The notes beneath the pieces were generated by a model. It was not told where the DNA came from. It was given only the letters and a program-made list of their open reading frames with translations, and searched no databases. The position numbers and the translations under genes are program-made. This document shows positions 1 through 8,137 of a DNA stretch of 64,000 bases, one piece after another (position 1 is the first letter of the stretch; the number at the start of each line of letters is the position of its first letter). This DNA comes from Flavobacterium tagetis (GTDB lineage Bacteria; Bacteroidota; Bacteroidia; Flavobacteriales; Flavobacteriaceae), in assembly GCF_016735615.1 (NCBI RefSeq), contig NZ_JAERSF010000001.1, forward strand, positions 682,001 to 746,000, read 5' to 3'.

Positions 1-380
1 TTGACATGACTGTTAACGACGTAAAAGAGTCTATGAAAAACTCTGGACGTCACCTATCTATGGATGCTCCTCTTGTTGAAGGAGAAGATTCTAACCTTTA
101 TGACGTATTACGTTCTGGCGAATCTCCAAATCCAGATAGAGAATTAATTCACGAATCTCTTCGTACTGAAATCGAACGTTCTTTAGAAACATTAACTCCA
201 AGAGAAGCAGATGTTGTTCGTTTGTATTTTGGTCTTGGCGATCAGCACCCAATGACTCTTGAAGAAATTGGTGAAACTTTCGATCTAACTCGTGAGCGTG
301 TTCGTCAGATTAAAGAAAAAGCAATCCGTCGATTGAAACACACTTCTAGAAGTAAAATCCTTAAAACATATTTAGGATAA
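1..380 (+). CDS. rpoD: RNA polymerase primary sigma factor, C-terminal part (cut by window edge)
   Basis: The reading frame is already open at the left edge (codons in phase from base 3), so this is the 3' part of a longer gene and the first visible ATG at base 6 is internal. The visible part covers the end of sigma region 3 and region 4. Region 4.2 carries the helix-turn-helix signature TRERVRQIKEKAIRRLK, which contacts the -35/-33 promoter element, and TPREADVVRLYFGLG is typical of the group 1 factor. The protein ends KTYLG. The short acidic linker SMDAPLVEGEDSN resembles that of Bacteroidota RpoD, which directs transcription from TAnnTTTG-type promoters. A strong hairpin terminator follows at 511-538. 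Identity as the housekeeping sigma is well supported; the missing N-terminus is only an edge effect. Confidence 0.93.
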   Translation, partial: DMTVNDVKESMKNSGRHLSMDAPLVEGEDSNLYDVLRSGESPNPDRELIHESLRTEIERSLETLTPREADVVRLYFGLGDQHPMTLEEIGETFDLTRERVRQIKEKAIRRLKHTSRSKILKTYLG

Positions 381-387
381 AACAATA

Positions 388-470
388 TAAATTTCAATGT
401 TTTTAAATCCCAGATTAGATTACAATTGGCTTGGAATTTGGTTATTTTAAAATTGGAATTTTACCGCAAA
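388..470. repeat. Degenerate TTGGAATTTGG-type intergenic repeat
   Basis: The stretch contains TTGGAATTTGG and, about 15 bases further on, AATTGGAATTTT. It resembles the right half of the hairpin element at 19482-19514. No coding potential is seen. It looks like a decayed copy of that repeat family. Confidence 0.4.
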
Positions 471-510
471 CAACAGTTTGATTGACTGTTCGTTTTTTGA
501 TTGATGATTG

Positions 511-538
511 AAACTCCGGCTGATTACCGGAGTTTTTT
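511..538 (+). terminator. Rho-independent terminator after rpoD
   Basis: A 9-bp GC-rich stem (AAACTCCGG / CCGGAGTTT) with a 7-base loop is followed by a T run. It lies 130 bases past the rpoD stop codon, and no other gene ends nearby. Confidence 0.85.
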
Positions 539-557
539 ATTTTTTACTGAAAAGTTG

Positions 558-779
558 TTACCGCAAAGACACAAAGGATAATGCAAAGTTCGCAAAGTTT
601 TTATTTTAAAAGAATACAGAGAGCACAAAGCTTTGCGAACTTCCTATTCTTGAATAATCTTAGATAAAAAATTTTGCGAACTTTGCGAAAAATCTTATCG
701 CTCTTTGCGTTTAAATAACTAAGTACAGTAAAAAAAACCTCGCGAACTTTGCGTAAATCTTAGCGTACTTTGCGGTTAA
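558..779. repeat. CGCAAAG-family intergenic repeat element, copy 1
   Basis: This non-coding stretch is built from many variants of the words CGCAAAG, TTCGCAAAG, CTTTGCGAAC and CTTTGCG. It is bounded by TTACCGCAAAG on the left and CTTTGCGGTTAA on the right, which are inverted with respect to each other. Together with the terminator and the degenerate repeat upstream it accounts for nearly the whole rpoD-rpe gap. Related elements lie at 27646-27829 and 49943-50088. No open frame of substance is present. Confidence 0.8.
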
Positions 780-804
780 ATTACCCCATTCATTATAAAA
801 AAAT

Positions 805-812
805 TATCTTTG
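805..812 (+). promoter_or_regulatory. Candidate -7 box TATCTTTG for rpe
   Basis: The sequence matches the Bacteroidota TAnnTTTG consensus and lies 28 bases upstream of the rpe start codon. I find no TTTG -33 box at the expected distance (about 19 bases), so it is a half-site only. Confidence 0.5.
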
Positions 813-839
813 CAATAAAACAACACACAAACAAAAACA

Positions 840-1502
840 ATGAAAAACACACTTATTGCTCCTTCAGTTCTTGCTGCCGATTTTGGCAATTTACAGCGCG
901 ATGCAGAAATGATTAATAACAGTCAGGCTGATTGGTTTCATATCGACATTATGGACGGAGTTTTTGTTCCGAATATTTCTTTCGGAATGCCAGTTTTAGA
1001 AGCTATTTCAAAACATGCAAAAAAATATATCGATGTTCATTTAATGATTATTGATCCAGATCGTTACATTAAAACTTTTGCCGATTTAGGTGCAAATGGA
1101 CTTACTGTACATTACGAAGCCTGCTCACATTTACACAGAACACTTCAAGCAATTAAAGCTGAAGGAATGAAAGCAGGTGTAGCCATGAATCCACATACAA
1201 ATGTTGATTTATTAGAAGATATCATTAATGATATTGACGTAGTTTGCATTATGAGCGTAAATCCAGGATTTGGCGGACAATCATTTATCGAAAACACTTA
1301 CGATAAAGTAAAGAAACTAAAAGCGCTGATAACGCGCAAAAATGCTTCAACATTAATCGAAATTGACGGTGGTGTAACCAGCAAAAACGCAAAACAATTA
1401 GTCGAAGCTGGAGCAGATGTTTTAGTGGCTGGAAGTTTTGTTTTTAAAGCTGAAAATCCAACAGAAACAATTGCAGATTTAAAAAGCCTTACCACTTTTT
1501 AA
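840..1502 (+). CDS. rpe: Ribulose-phosphate 3-epimerase
   Basis: This enzyme interconverts D-ribulose 5-phosphate and D-xylulose 5-phosphate in the cytosolic pentose phosphate pathway. The 220 residues match the usual family length and show the full TIM-barrel signature set: IAPSVLAADF at the N-terminus, DIMDGVFVPN (with Asp39 as a likely catalytic acid/base), VHLMI, MSVNPGFGGQSF (phosphate/active-site loop), EIDGGV (second catalytic Asp near residue 178) and VAGSFVF near the C-terminus (phosphate binding). The ATG start is preceded by a TATCTTTG box. The gene stands alone and is separated from the convergent glutaminase gene by a bidirectional terminator. Identification is secure. Confidence 0.97.
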   Translation: MKNTLIAPSVLAADFGNLQRDAEMINNSQADWFHIDIMDGVFVPNISFGMPVLEAISKHAKKYIDVHLMIIDPDRYIKTFADLGANGLTVHYEACSHLHRTLQAIKAEGMKAGVAMNPHTNVDLLEDIINDIDVVCIMSVNPGFGGQSFIENTYDKVKKLKALITRKNASTLIEIDGGVTSKNAKQLVEAGADVLVAGSFVFKAENPTETIADLKSLTTF

Positions 1503-1513
1503 AGTTCAAAAAC

Positions 1514-1555
1514 AAAAAAGAAAAGTCCAAAAATAATTTTGGACTTTTCTTTTTT
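1514..1555. terminator. Bidirectional terminator between rpe and glutaminase
   Basis: A near-perfect 19-bp inverted repeat centred on AAGTCCAAAA / TTTTGGACTT, with a 4-base loop and A/T tails on both sides, sits between two convergent genes. It can end transcription in both directions. Confidence 0.85.
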
Positions 1556-1564
1556 AAATAAAAC

Positions 1565-2590
1565 CTACTTAGGTTCAATCCAATAAGGATTCACTTTAAG
1601 TTTTTCTACAACATATTGAATGACTTTCTGAGCTTTTAAACTATTTCCAGATTCATCTAATGGCGGCGAAATAACAGCAATTCCAAACTTACCAGGACAT
1701 ATTGCCAACATCCCTCCTCCAACACCACTCTTTGCTGGAAGTCCTGAATTAAACAGCCAAATCCCAGAATTATCATAAAGGCCTGCAGTTGCCATTACAG
1801 GCAAAGTGTACATTACTGTTGTCTGACTAACCACCTTATTCTTGGTAACAGGATTAACACCTCCATTTGCCAACGTAGCGGCCATTATAGCAAGATCCTT
1901 TACATTTACATTCAATGCACATTGTTTTGTATAAAGATCTGTTGCCTGTACTGGATCAAAATATATTCTGTTATAAGCCAATAACAAATGTGCGATGGCT
2001 TGATTTCGCAAATTATCACTAGCTTCACTTATATAAACAGGACGATTTATAGAAAGCTGCCTTCCCGCAAAATCACTCTGAATTTTCTGAATCTCTTTCC
2101 ATTTTGCTATAGAATCATTACCACGAATAAGACTCGTGGTTGCAATCGCTCCAGGATTTACAAGAGGATTTATTTTATCACCTTTATGCATTTCTACCGC
2201 AACAATAGAATTAAATGGCAATCCAGTTGCGTTTACCCCTATTTTGTCTTGTAAAAATTGTGACCCTTCTTGTTCAATTACTTTTGCCATCGTAAATACT
2301 TTCGATATACTTTGAATTGAAACCATTGACGTTATATCTCCTTTTGTATATACAGCTCCGTCTGCAGTAACAAGCGCAATACCAAAAATATTGGGATCAA
2401 CATTGGCTAGCTCTTTAATATAGTCGGCGTTTTTACCTTCTTTTAAATCTTTAAATTTATTAAAAGCGTCGTTAAGTGCATTTTCTATATTTTGTTTATT
2501 CAGTATTGTTTGGCTATAGCCGTGGTTTATGATAAAAGCAATCATTAAACCAGCAAAAATCAATTGCTTGTTCATTTTAAAAAAAGGCAT
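1565..2590 (-). CDS. glsA: Glutaminase A with an export signal
   Basis: This is a serine-dependent glutaminase (glutamine to glutamate plus ammonia) of the beta-lactamase-like fold. It shows the catalytic SxxK motif as SIQSISKVF near residues 92-98, the NPGAI substrate motif in LVNPGAIATTSL, and the C-terminal KSGVGGG motif. At 341 residues it exceeds the roughly 310 of cytosolic bacterial enzymes. The extra N-terminus, MNKQLIFAGLMIAF followed by GYSQ, looks like a signal peptide with cleavage after YSQ. A start at the internal Met (residue 6, just before NKQLIF) would give a more normal signal peptide than the upstream MPFFK start. I infer a periplasmic or secreted enzyme that recovers ammonia or glutamate from extracellular glutamine, rather than a cytosolic one. 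The nuclease gene lies just upstream on the same strand. Confidence 0.9.
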   Translation of the reverse strand: MPFFKMNKQLIFAGLMIAFIINHGYSQTILNKQNIENALNDAFNKFKDLKEGKNADYIKELANVDPNIFGIALVTADGAVYTKGDITSMVSIQSISKVFTMAKVIEQEGSQFLQDKIGVNATGLPFNSIVAVEMHKGDKINPLVNPGAIATTSLIRGNDSIAKWKEIQKIQSDFAGRQLSINRPVYISEASDNLRNQAIAHLLLAYNRIYFDPVQATDLYTKQCALNVNVKDLAIMAATLANGGVNPVTKNKVVSQTTVMYTLPVMATAGLYDNSGIWLFNSGLPAKSGVGGGMLAICPGKFGIAVISPPLDESGNSLKAQKVIQYVVEKLKVNPYWIEPK

Positions 2591-2634
2591 TCTTATTTAT
2601 ATTCTAGATTAATTTATAGGTAAACAGTATTTAA

Positions 2635-3420
2635 TTAAAAATCTTTACTACTTTTTAGATTTTTAAGATTGGGGAAGAAATCAATTCCAGTCATTTTTTC
2701 TAAAGTTTCGATTGAAACAACAAAATCATAAATAGATTTGTCACTCTTTTCGTTTGGGACTAAAAATGCAATTCCTTTGTGTTCTTTACCATTTTTAGCT
2801 AAAACAATTTTATAGAAATACTTAGGAACAGCAACTTTTTCGGTTCCTATTTTTTCGTCTGAATCTTTTGCAATTCCGCCAGTTACTACGTAAATATCAT
2901 TGTATTTTCCTGCCCAATAACGAGTCTTCTGTTCTAATCTATTCCAAATTCCGGCATTAAATTCTTTTTTCTGCGGAGAAATATTCGAAGTATAAAAAGT
3001 ATCATTATAAGCATCTTTACTAAACTCCATATCTCCTGCAGGACAAAGATGACCTTTATCATAACCTGATTTTTTATAATTTCTCCAATCGGCTGAGCCC
3101 GTTGTTACTTTTGGATCTTCTATAAAGTAAGGCCTTTTATAATCATTATTTTTCAAATATTCCTTCTTCAGTTCGTAAGCTACCCATTCGGCCTGCTCAA
3201 ACTTTTCATTATAAGAAAGTGTGTAATATTGATGTTTTACAATCTGTTTTGTTGTCGAAGTCGGGAGATAAGCAATTGTATATAAAGAATCTTTGTGAGT
3301 AGAATTCCCTTTAAAAGAAACCACTTCATTACTATTTGTCTCTTCATTAATTTTTGCATTTTCTTTTTTACATGATAGTAATGCAAAACTCAGCAAAATG
3401 AAACCTAAAAAACCTTTCAT
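2635..3420 (-). CDS. DNA/RNA non-specific endonuclease, lipoprotein
   Basis: This is a 261-residue member of the NUC (EndA/Serratia nuclease) family, a Mg-dependent beta-beta-alpha metal nuclease that cuts DNA and RNA without sequence preference. The hallmark DRGH motif appears as DKGHLCPAGDM, with the catalytic His near residue 123. Downstream, FYTSNISPQ and FNAGIWNRLE include the conserved metal-ligand Asn. The N-terminus MKGFLGFILLSFALLSCKK is a lipoprotein signal with a lipobox ending in Cys17, so it should be anchored in an outer envelope layer, facing the periplasm or outside. A role in nucleic acid scavenging is inferred. The gene lies between the exported glutaminase and the Prc protease, each apparently its own unit. 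Confidence 0.9.
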   Translation of the reverse strand: MKGFLGFILLSFALLSCKKENAKINEETNSNEVVSFKGNSTHKDSLYTIAYLPTSTTKQIVKHQYYTLSYNEKFEQAEWVAYELKKEYLKNNDYKRPYFIEDPKVTTGSADWRNYKKSGYDKGHLCPAGDMEFSKDAYNDTFYTSNISPQKKEFNAGIWNRLEQKTRYWAGKYNDIYVVTGGIAKDSDEKIGTEKVAVPKYFYKIVLAKNGKEHKGIAFLVPNEKSDKSIYDFVVSIETLEKMTGIDFFPNLKNLKSSKDF

Positions 3421-3448
3421 ATTTCTATTTTTAAAAGCGAACTTACAA

Positions 3449-3487
3449 AAAAACGCTCCATAAATTCAAAATTTATAGAGCGTTTTT
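3449..3487 (-). terminator. Terminator downstream of the Prc protease gene
   Basis: The inverted repeat AACGCTC-CATAAAT / ATTTATA-GAGCGTT with A/T flanks lies between the minus-strand protease gene (ending at 3512) and the start of the nuclease gene. It would end the protease transcript. Confidence 0.75.
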
Positions 3488-3511
3488 AAACAAATTAAAT
3501 TCTTTTCGAAC

Positions 3512-5698
3512 TTAAGACTTTACAAGTTTATCCTTTTTCATTTTAGGATTAACTGTATTTTTCACCAAACTTTTTGTTTGTAAATCATCTAATACATTTA
3601 AAGCTTCTTCTACATAAACATCTTTTGATAAAGCTTGGTGCCATGCATCTCTTTTTTCTTTTAAAGAAGCGTCAGCTTTCATTTCATCTTCTTCATACGG
3701 AAGAGATTTAAAAATCAAGTTGTTTTTATAGTCAGAAATTGGCTTGTATTTTTTTCCTTCATTTTCAACTTGCTCCTGAGTTTCTTTAAAACTCTTAATA
3801 TTTAAGCTGTATACGTTTTCTTTGTTTTTAACATCGATCCATTTCGCATTATCATCAATTAGTTTAAATTGAGGATTTTGGGCAATTCTATTTCTACTGT
3901 TATTAATTGCTTTAGTAAAGTTCTCATTAGAAGTCCATGTGCTGTAATCAGCTGGATCAATTTTATCCCAAGGCATTGCATTGTCAATATCTCTCTCGCC
4001 CATTTTTAAGTAAGCATAACGATCCGGCATCACAACATCACTATGAACACCTTCAAGCTGAGTAGAACCTCCATTTATTCTATAAAACTTCTGTCCTGTA
4101 ATTTTCAATGCTCCAAGATCTCCATAATTTGCATTACGAACAAACTGATTTAAATCTAATACATTCTGAACAGTCCCTTTTCCATAAGTTTGTTTACTTC
4201 CGATAATTACACCACGTTTGTAATCCTGAATTGCAGCAGCTAAAATCTCAGATGCCGAAGCAGAAAAACTGTTTACCATGATAACCAATGGACCATCCCA
4301 CTCGATTTTTTTATCTTTATCATATAAAACTTCTTTCTTTTTACCAGCAGATTTTACCTGAACAATTGGTCCTTCTTCGATAAATAAACCGGCAATATCA
4401 ACAACTGTCGAAAGAGATCCTCCACCATCGTCACGAACGTCTAAAACAATACCATTAACGTTTTCTTGTTTCAATCTTTCTACTTCACGAGCAATATCTT
4501 TTCCTGCATCTCTACCGTCTTTATTTTCAAAGTCAATATAGAATTTAGGAAGATAGATTACTCCATATTTCAGACCATCTTTCTCAACAACACTAGATTT
4601 AGCATATGTTTCTTCAATTTCAACAACATCACGAATGATAGAAATTACTTTGATAGAACCATCTACTTTTTTAACTGTCAGTTTAACTTCAGTTCCTTTG
4701 TGACCTTTAATTTTTTTCACAACATCATCCAAACGCATTCCAACAACATCTACAGGCTCTTCGTTTCCTTGTGCCACTTTCAAGATTAAATCTCCAGCTT
4801 CAAGCTGTTTTCCTTTCCAAGCTGGACCTCCAGAAATTAATTCGTCAATCTGAGTAAAGTCGTTTTTCTTAGTCAAACGAGCTCCGATACCTTCAAGTTT
4901 TCCACTGATATTTACATCAAAACGATCTTTTTCTTCTGGTGCAAAATAGCTTGTGTGCGGATCAAAACGAGCCATAATAGAGTTCAAGTAAACTGAGAAC
5001 CAGTACTCTCTATTCAAATCTTTAATTACACTAAAATTATCATCTAAAGATTTTAAAGAGCTTTCGCGAGTTTCTTTTTCTAAAGTTTCAAAAGATTTCT
5101 CTTTATAAGCTGGATCTTTTTTCTTCTTTTCTTCTTCAATTTTTTGTTTGGTAACTAAAGAAGAAAGAGTCGATAATTTGATTTGTTTTCTCCATCTTTC
5201 ATTAATCTCTGTTAAGTTTTTTGCATACGGCATTTTCTCATAATCCGCATCAAAATTCTCATCTACATTATAGTTAAATGGCTGAGCTAAAATCGTTTTA
5301 TAACGTTTTTTACTTTCCTCCATACGCTTCATCAACCTTGTATAAGTAAGGTTGAAGAAAGTAATATCTTTATTCAAAAACTGATCATCCAGCATTAATT
5401 CATACTGCTTGAACTCATCAATATCTGACTGAAGGAAAAATCTTTTTGAAGGATCTAAAGCATCAATATAATCTTTAAAAATACCTTTTGAAAACTCATC
5501 ATTTATTTCTGCTGGACTATAATGTCCTTTTTCAATAACAAATGCTAGTAATTCTAAAAGTGTCTTGTCTCTATTCGGATCTGGGTCGATTGTCCTATCG
5601 GCATTCATCTTAAATGCGAATAATGTAAGCGATAAGCACAATACGGCTATGAGTATCTTATAATTTCTTTTCATAAACTTTATAATAGCATTCATCAA
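3512..5698 (-). CDS. Carboxy-terminal processing protease (Prc/CtpA, family S41)
   Basis: This is a 728-residue tail-specific periplasmic protease that degrades or trims proteins from the C-terminus and is often linked to envelope quality control. A hydrophobic N-terminal segment (KILIAVLCLSLTLFAF) acts as signal or anchor. A long helical N-terminal domain is followed by a PDZ domain (about residues 250-340, with ISGGPAWKGKQLEAGDLIL) and the S41 catalytic domain. The catalytic Ser is in SFSASASEILAAA (near residue 480) and the general-base Lys in TYGKGTVQNV (near residue 505). A C-terminal extension of about 150 residues matches the DUF3340-type domain of Prc proteins. The length fits Prc rather than the shorter CtpA. 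It stands alone, with a terminator downstream. It starts MMNAIIKFMKRN, and the internal Met before KRN is an alternative start. Confidence 0.93.
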   Translation of the reverse strand: MMNAIIKFMKRNYKILIAVLCLSLTLFAFKMNADRTIDPDPNRDKTLLELLAFVIEKGHYSPAEINDEFSKGIFKDYIDALDPSKRFFLQSDIDEFKQYELMLDDQFLNKDITFFNLTYTRLMKRMEESKKRYKTILAQPFNYNVDENFDADYEKMPYAKNLTEINERWRKQIKLSTLSSLVTKQKIEEEKKKKDPAYKEKSFETLEKETRESSLKSLDDNFSVIKDLNREYWFSVYLNSIMARFDPHTSYFAPEEKDRFDVNISGKLEGIGARLTKKNDFTQIDELISGGPAWKGKQLEAGDLILKVAQGNEEPVDVVGMRLDDVVKKIKGHKGTEVKLTVKKVDGSIKVISIIRDVVEIEETYAKSSVVEKDGLKYGVIYLPKFYIDFENKDGRDAGKDIAREVERLKQENVNGIVLDVRDDGGGSLSTVVDIAGLFIEEGPIVQVKSAGKKKEVLYDKDKKIEWDGPLVIMVNSFSASASEILAAAIQDYKRGVIIGSKQTYGKGTVQNVLDLNQFVRNANYGDLGALKITGQKFYRINGGSTQLEGVHSDVVMPDRYAYLKMGERDIDNAMPWDKIDPADYSTWTSNENFTKAINNSRNRIAQNPQFKLIDDNAKWIDVKNKENVYSLNIKSFKETQEQVENEGKKYKPISDYKNNLIFKSLPYEEDEMKADASLKEKRDAWHQALSKDVYVEEALNVLDDLQTKSLVKNTVNPKMKKDKLVKS

Positions 5699-5853
5699 TT
5701 TTTTTATCTAAGTTACGTTAAAAACTATGCCATGAGAGCTAACGCTTCGATAATTTTTTGTTAAAGATATAAAAATGTTTAATTCGTAAAAAAGTTCTTT
5801 ACCTTAGTTGACAAATTTTGCACTATTTGTGACTTCTCGCAAATAATTGTGAT

Positions 5854-5861
5854 TAATTTTG
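5854..5861 (+). promoter_or_regulatory. Candidate -7 box TAATTTTG for surE
   Basis: A TAnnTTTG match lies 46 bases before the surE ATG. A TTTG lies 24 bases upstream, slightly longer than the usual 19-21 spacing, so the pair is only plausible. Confidence 0.4.
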
Positions 5862-5907
5862 TTCTTAAAATCCTACAATTGTTAAAACTACACATAATTT
5901 TTATTAA

Positions 5908-6684
5908 ATGAAAGCTGAGAAACCACTTATATTAGTAACCAACGATGATGGTATTTTGGCTCCCGGAATTAGAGCCCTTATTAGCGTTATGGAAACAATA
6001 GGCGATGTCATTGTTGTTGCTCCAGACAAACCCCAAAGCGCAATGGGACACGCGATCACGGTCAACAATACTTTATTTATAGATAAAATCTCTAAAGACG
6101 ACACAATTGCAGAATATAGCTGTTCTGGAACTCCTGTAGATTGTGTAAAACTGGCAGTAAACGAAATCTTGAAACGTAAACCTGACTTGTGCGTTTCGGG
6201 AATCAATCACGGATCAAATTCTTCTATCAATGTTATTTATTCTGGAACCATGAGTGCGGCTGTTGAGGCTGGAATTGAAGGCATTCAGGCAATCGGATTT
6301 TCTCTTTTAGATTTTGATTGGAATGCTGATTTTGAGCCGATCAAGTCTTTCGTAAAGAAAATTGCTTTAGAAACCCTAGCTAATAAACTGCCTCCAGGAG
6401 TAGTTTTAAATGTAAACTTTCCGAAATTAAAAGAATCTGAAATTAAAGGAATAAAAGTTTGCCGTCAAGCGAAAGCGTATTACGCACAGAAATTTGACAA
6501 AAGACAAACTCCATTCGGGAAAGATTATTACTGGCTCGCCGGAAAATTTGTAAACGAAGATAAAGGCGAAGATACCGACGAATGGGCTTTGGCAAACGGA
6601 TATATTTCGGTAGTTCCAGTACAGTTTGACTTGACTGCCCACCACTCTATTCAGCAACTTAACACTTGGAAATTAAATGACTAA
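5908..6684 (+). CDS. surE: 5'/3'-nucleotidase SurE
   Basis: SurE is a metal-dependent phosphatase that dephosphorylates nucleoside 5'- and 3'-monophosphates in the cytosol. The 258 residues are the usual length. The N-terminal ILVTNDDG carries the metal-binding Asp13-Asp14 pair, followed by VVVAPDKPQSAMGHAIT (Ser ligand), CSGTPVDCVK and SGINHGSNSS (Asn ligand near residue 99). All are SurE hallmarks. Its last codons overlap the next ORF by 8 bases, and the cluster continues with lpxB, an NlpC/P60 lipoprotein and comEC on the same strand. Pairing of surE with lpxB, separated by one small ORF, is a recurring Flavobacteria arrangement to my knowledge. Identity is secure; a physiological link to lipid A synthesis is not evident. 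Confidence 0.96.
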   Translation: MKAEKPLILVTNDDGILAPGIRALISVMETIGDVIVVAPDKPQSAMGHAITVNNTLFIDKISKDDTIAEYSCSGTPVDCVKLAVNEILKRKPDLCVSGINHGSNSSINVIYSGTMSAAVEAGIEGIQAIGFSLLDFDWNADFEPIKSFVKKIALETLANKLPPGVVLNVNFPKLKESEIKGIKVCRQAKAYYAQKFDKRQTPFGKDYYWLAGKFVNEDKGEDTDEWALANGYISVVPVQFDLTAHHSIQQLNTWKLND

Positions 6685-6946
6685 AGAAATAGTAATCGGT
6701 TTTTTAATCGGAATTTTTACAGCTCTTTTAGGAAGCTATCTGTTTATCACTTTTTTCACCACATTTGACATTTCGCAAGGATTTCAAATGATTCGAGAAT
6801 ACGGATATCTTGGAAAAATAATTACTATAGGAACACTTTTAGATCTTGGCGTGTTTGCTATTCTTTTAAAAAGAAATAAAGAATATATGGCTCGAGGCGT
6901 AATTTTAGCCGTGATTGTACTGGCAATTTCGACATTAGTTATTTAA
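6677..6946 (+). CDS. Small three-helix membrane protein of unknown function
   Basis: This 89-residue ORF begins with an ATG that overlaps the end of surE by 8 bases, implying translational coupling. It has three hydrophobic segments, roughly residues 3-27 (IVIGFLIGIFTALLGSYLFI), 46-64 (LGKIITIGTLLDLGVFAILL) and 72-89 (GVILAVIVLAISTLVI), with a basic loop KRNKEYMARG between the second and third. I do not recognise a named family. The short overlap, the clean hydrophobic pattern and its place between surE and lpxB argue that it is a real gene. Confidence 0.8.
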   Translation: MTKEIVIGFLIGIFTALLGSYLFITFFTTFDISQGFQMIREYGYLGKIITIGTLLDLGVFAILLKRNKEYMARGVILAVIVLAISTLVI

Positions 6947-6950
6947 ATCT

Positions 6951-6958
6951 TATCTTTG
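6951..6958 (+). promoter_or_regulatory. Candidate -7 box TATCTTTG for lpxB
   Basis: A perfect TAnnTTTG match lies five bases past the preceding stop codon and 49 bases before the lpxB ATG. I see no clear -33 box. It may allow lpxB to be expressed separately from surE. Confidence 0.45.
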
Positions 6959-7007
6959 CTAAGTTCCCTTTAATGTTACAACTTTAGCACATTTACAAAA
7001 AAACAAA

Positions 7008-8126
7008 ATGAAATATTACATAATTGCAGGAGAAGCCTCTGGAGATTTACATGGTTCAAACTTAATGAAGGCGTTATACGTTGAAGATCCAGAAGCAGAA
7101 ATTAGATTTTGGGGCGGAGACTTAATGCAAAAAGCAGGTGGAACTCTGGTAAAACATTATCGCGACTTGGCTTTTATGGGCTTCATTGAAGTGGTTTTCA
7201 ATTTAAAAACCATTTTAAACAATATTAAAATCTGTAAAAAAGACATCTCAGAGTTTAAACCAGATGTGATTATTTTTATTGATTATCCAGGTTTTAACAT
7301 GCGAATTGCAAAATGGGCAAAAGAATTAGGCTATAAAACGCACTATTATATTTCTCCACAAATTTGGGCTTGGAAAGAAAACAGAATTAAAGCCATCAAA
7401 CAAGATATCGATAAGATGTATGTTATTTTGCCTTTTGAGAAAAGTTTCTACGAAGACAAACATCATTTCCCTGTGGATTTTGTTGGACATCCGCTTATTG
7501 ATGCGATTCAGAATCAGCCTGCTTTTGATGAGGCCTTGTTTAGAAAAGAAAACAATCTAGGCGAAAAACCAATCGTTGCTGTTCTACCTGGAAGCCGCAA
7601 ACAGGAAATTACCAAAATGTTGAGCGTGATGCTAAGCGTTGTTGATGATTTTCAGGATTACGAATTTGTAATTGCTGGCGCTCCAAGTCAGGAATACGAA
7701 TTTTATCAGCAATTCTTAAAAAATAAAAACATTGCATTTGTTTCCAATAAAACATACGATTTACTTCGTTCTTCGACAGCTGCATTAGTAACTTCTGGAA
7801 CTGCAACTCTTGAAACAGCCCTTTTTAAAGTGCCCGAAGTGGTTTGCTATAAAGGAAGTGAAGTTTCGTACCAAATTGCGAAACGAATTATCACTTTAAA
7901 ATACATTTCTCTTGTAAATTTAATTATGGATCAAGAAGTTGTGACTGAATTAATTCAGGGAGATTGCAACAAAAAACGAATCAAAGAAGAGCTTCAGAAA
8001 TTATTAGAGCCTAGTCATCGCAATAAAGTGCTACAAAATTACGATATACTAGAACAAAAATTAGGCGGAGTTGGTGCAAGCAAAAACACCGCAAAACTCA
8101 TTGTTGCCGATTTAAAACAAAACTAA
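7008..8126 (+). CDS. lpxB: Lipid-A-disaccharide synthase
   Basis: LpxB joins lipid X to UDP-2,3-diacylglucosamine to form the lipid A disaccharide, at the inner face of the cytoplasmic membrane. The 372 residues match the GT19 family length. Visible signatures are YIIAGEASGDLHG at the N-terminus, FIDYPGFNMRIAKWAK, YYISPQIWAWKENR, VDFVGHPLIDAI, VAVLPGSRKQEI (nucleotide-sugar site) and LVTSGTATLETALF. The gene is followed 11 bases later by the NlpC/P60 lipoprotein gene, so the two are probably co-transcribed. Identification is secure. Confidence 0.97.
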   Translation: MKYYIIAGEASGDLHGSNLMKALYVEDPEAEIRFWGGDLMQKAGGTLVKHYRDLAFMGFIEVVFNLKTILNNIKICKKDISEFKPDVIIFIDYPGFNMRIAKWAKELGYKTHYYISPQIWAWKENRIKAIKQDIDKMYVILPFEKSFYEDKHHFPVDFVGHPLIDAIQNQPAFDEALFRKENNLGEKPIVAVLPGSRKQEITKMLSVMLSVVDDFQDYEFVIAGAPSQEYEFYQQFLKNKNIAFVSNKTYDLLRSSTAALVTSGTATLETALFKVPEVVCYKGSEVSYQIAKRIITLKYISLVNLIMDQEVVTELIQGDCNKKRIKEELQKLLEPSHRNKVLQNYDILEQKLGGVGASKNTAKLIVADLKQN

Positions 8127-8137
8127 TAAATCTGATT

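Noticed and set aside
6..380. Complete short sigma factor starting at base 6
   Set aside because: The frame is open to the window edge and the visible part is only the C-terminal portion of RpoD.
558..779. CRISPR array
   Set aside because: Repeat words are short, vary in spacing and orientation, and there are no uniform spacers or cas genes.
4466..4789. 107-codon plus-strand frame inside the Prc protease gene
   Set aside because: It is antisense to a well-conserved coding region (PDZ and catalytic domain) and has a Phe/Asn-rich composition typical of antisense frames.
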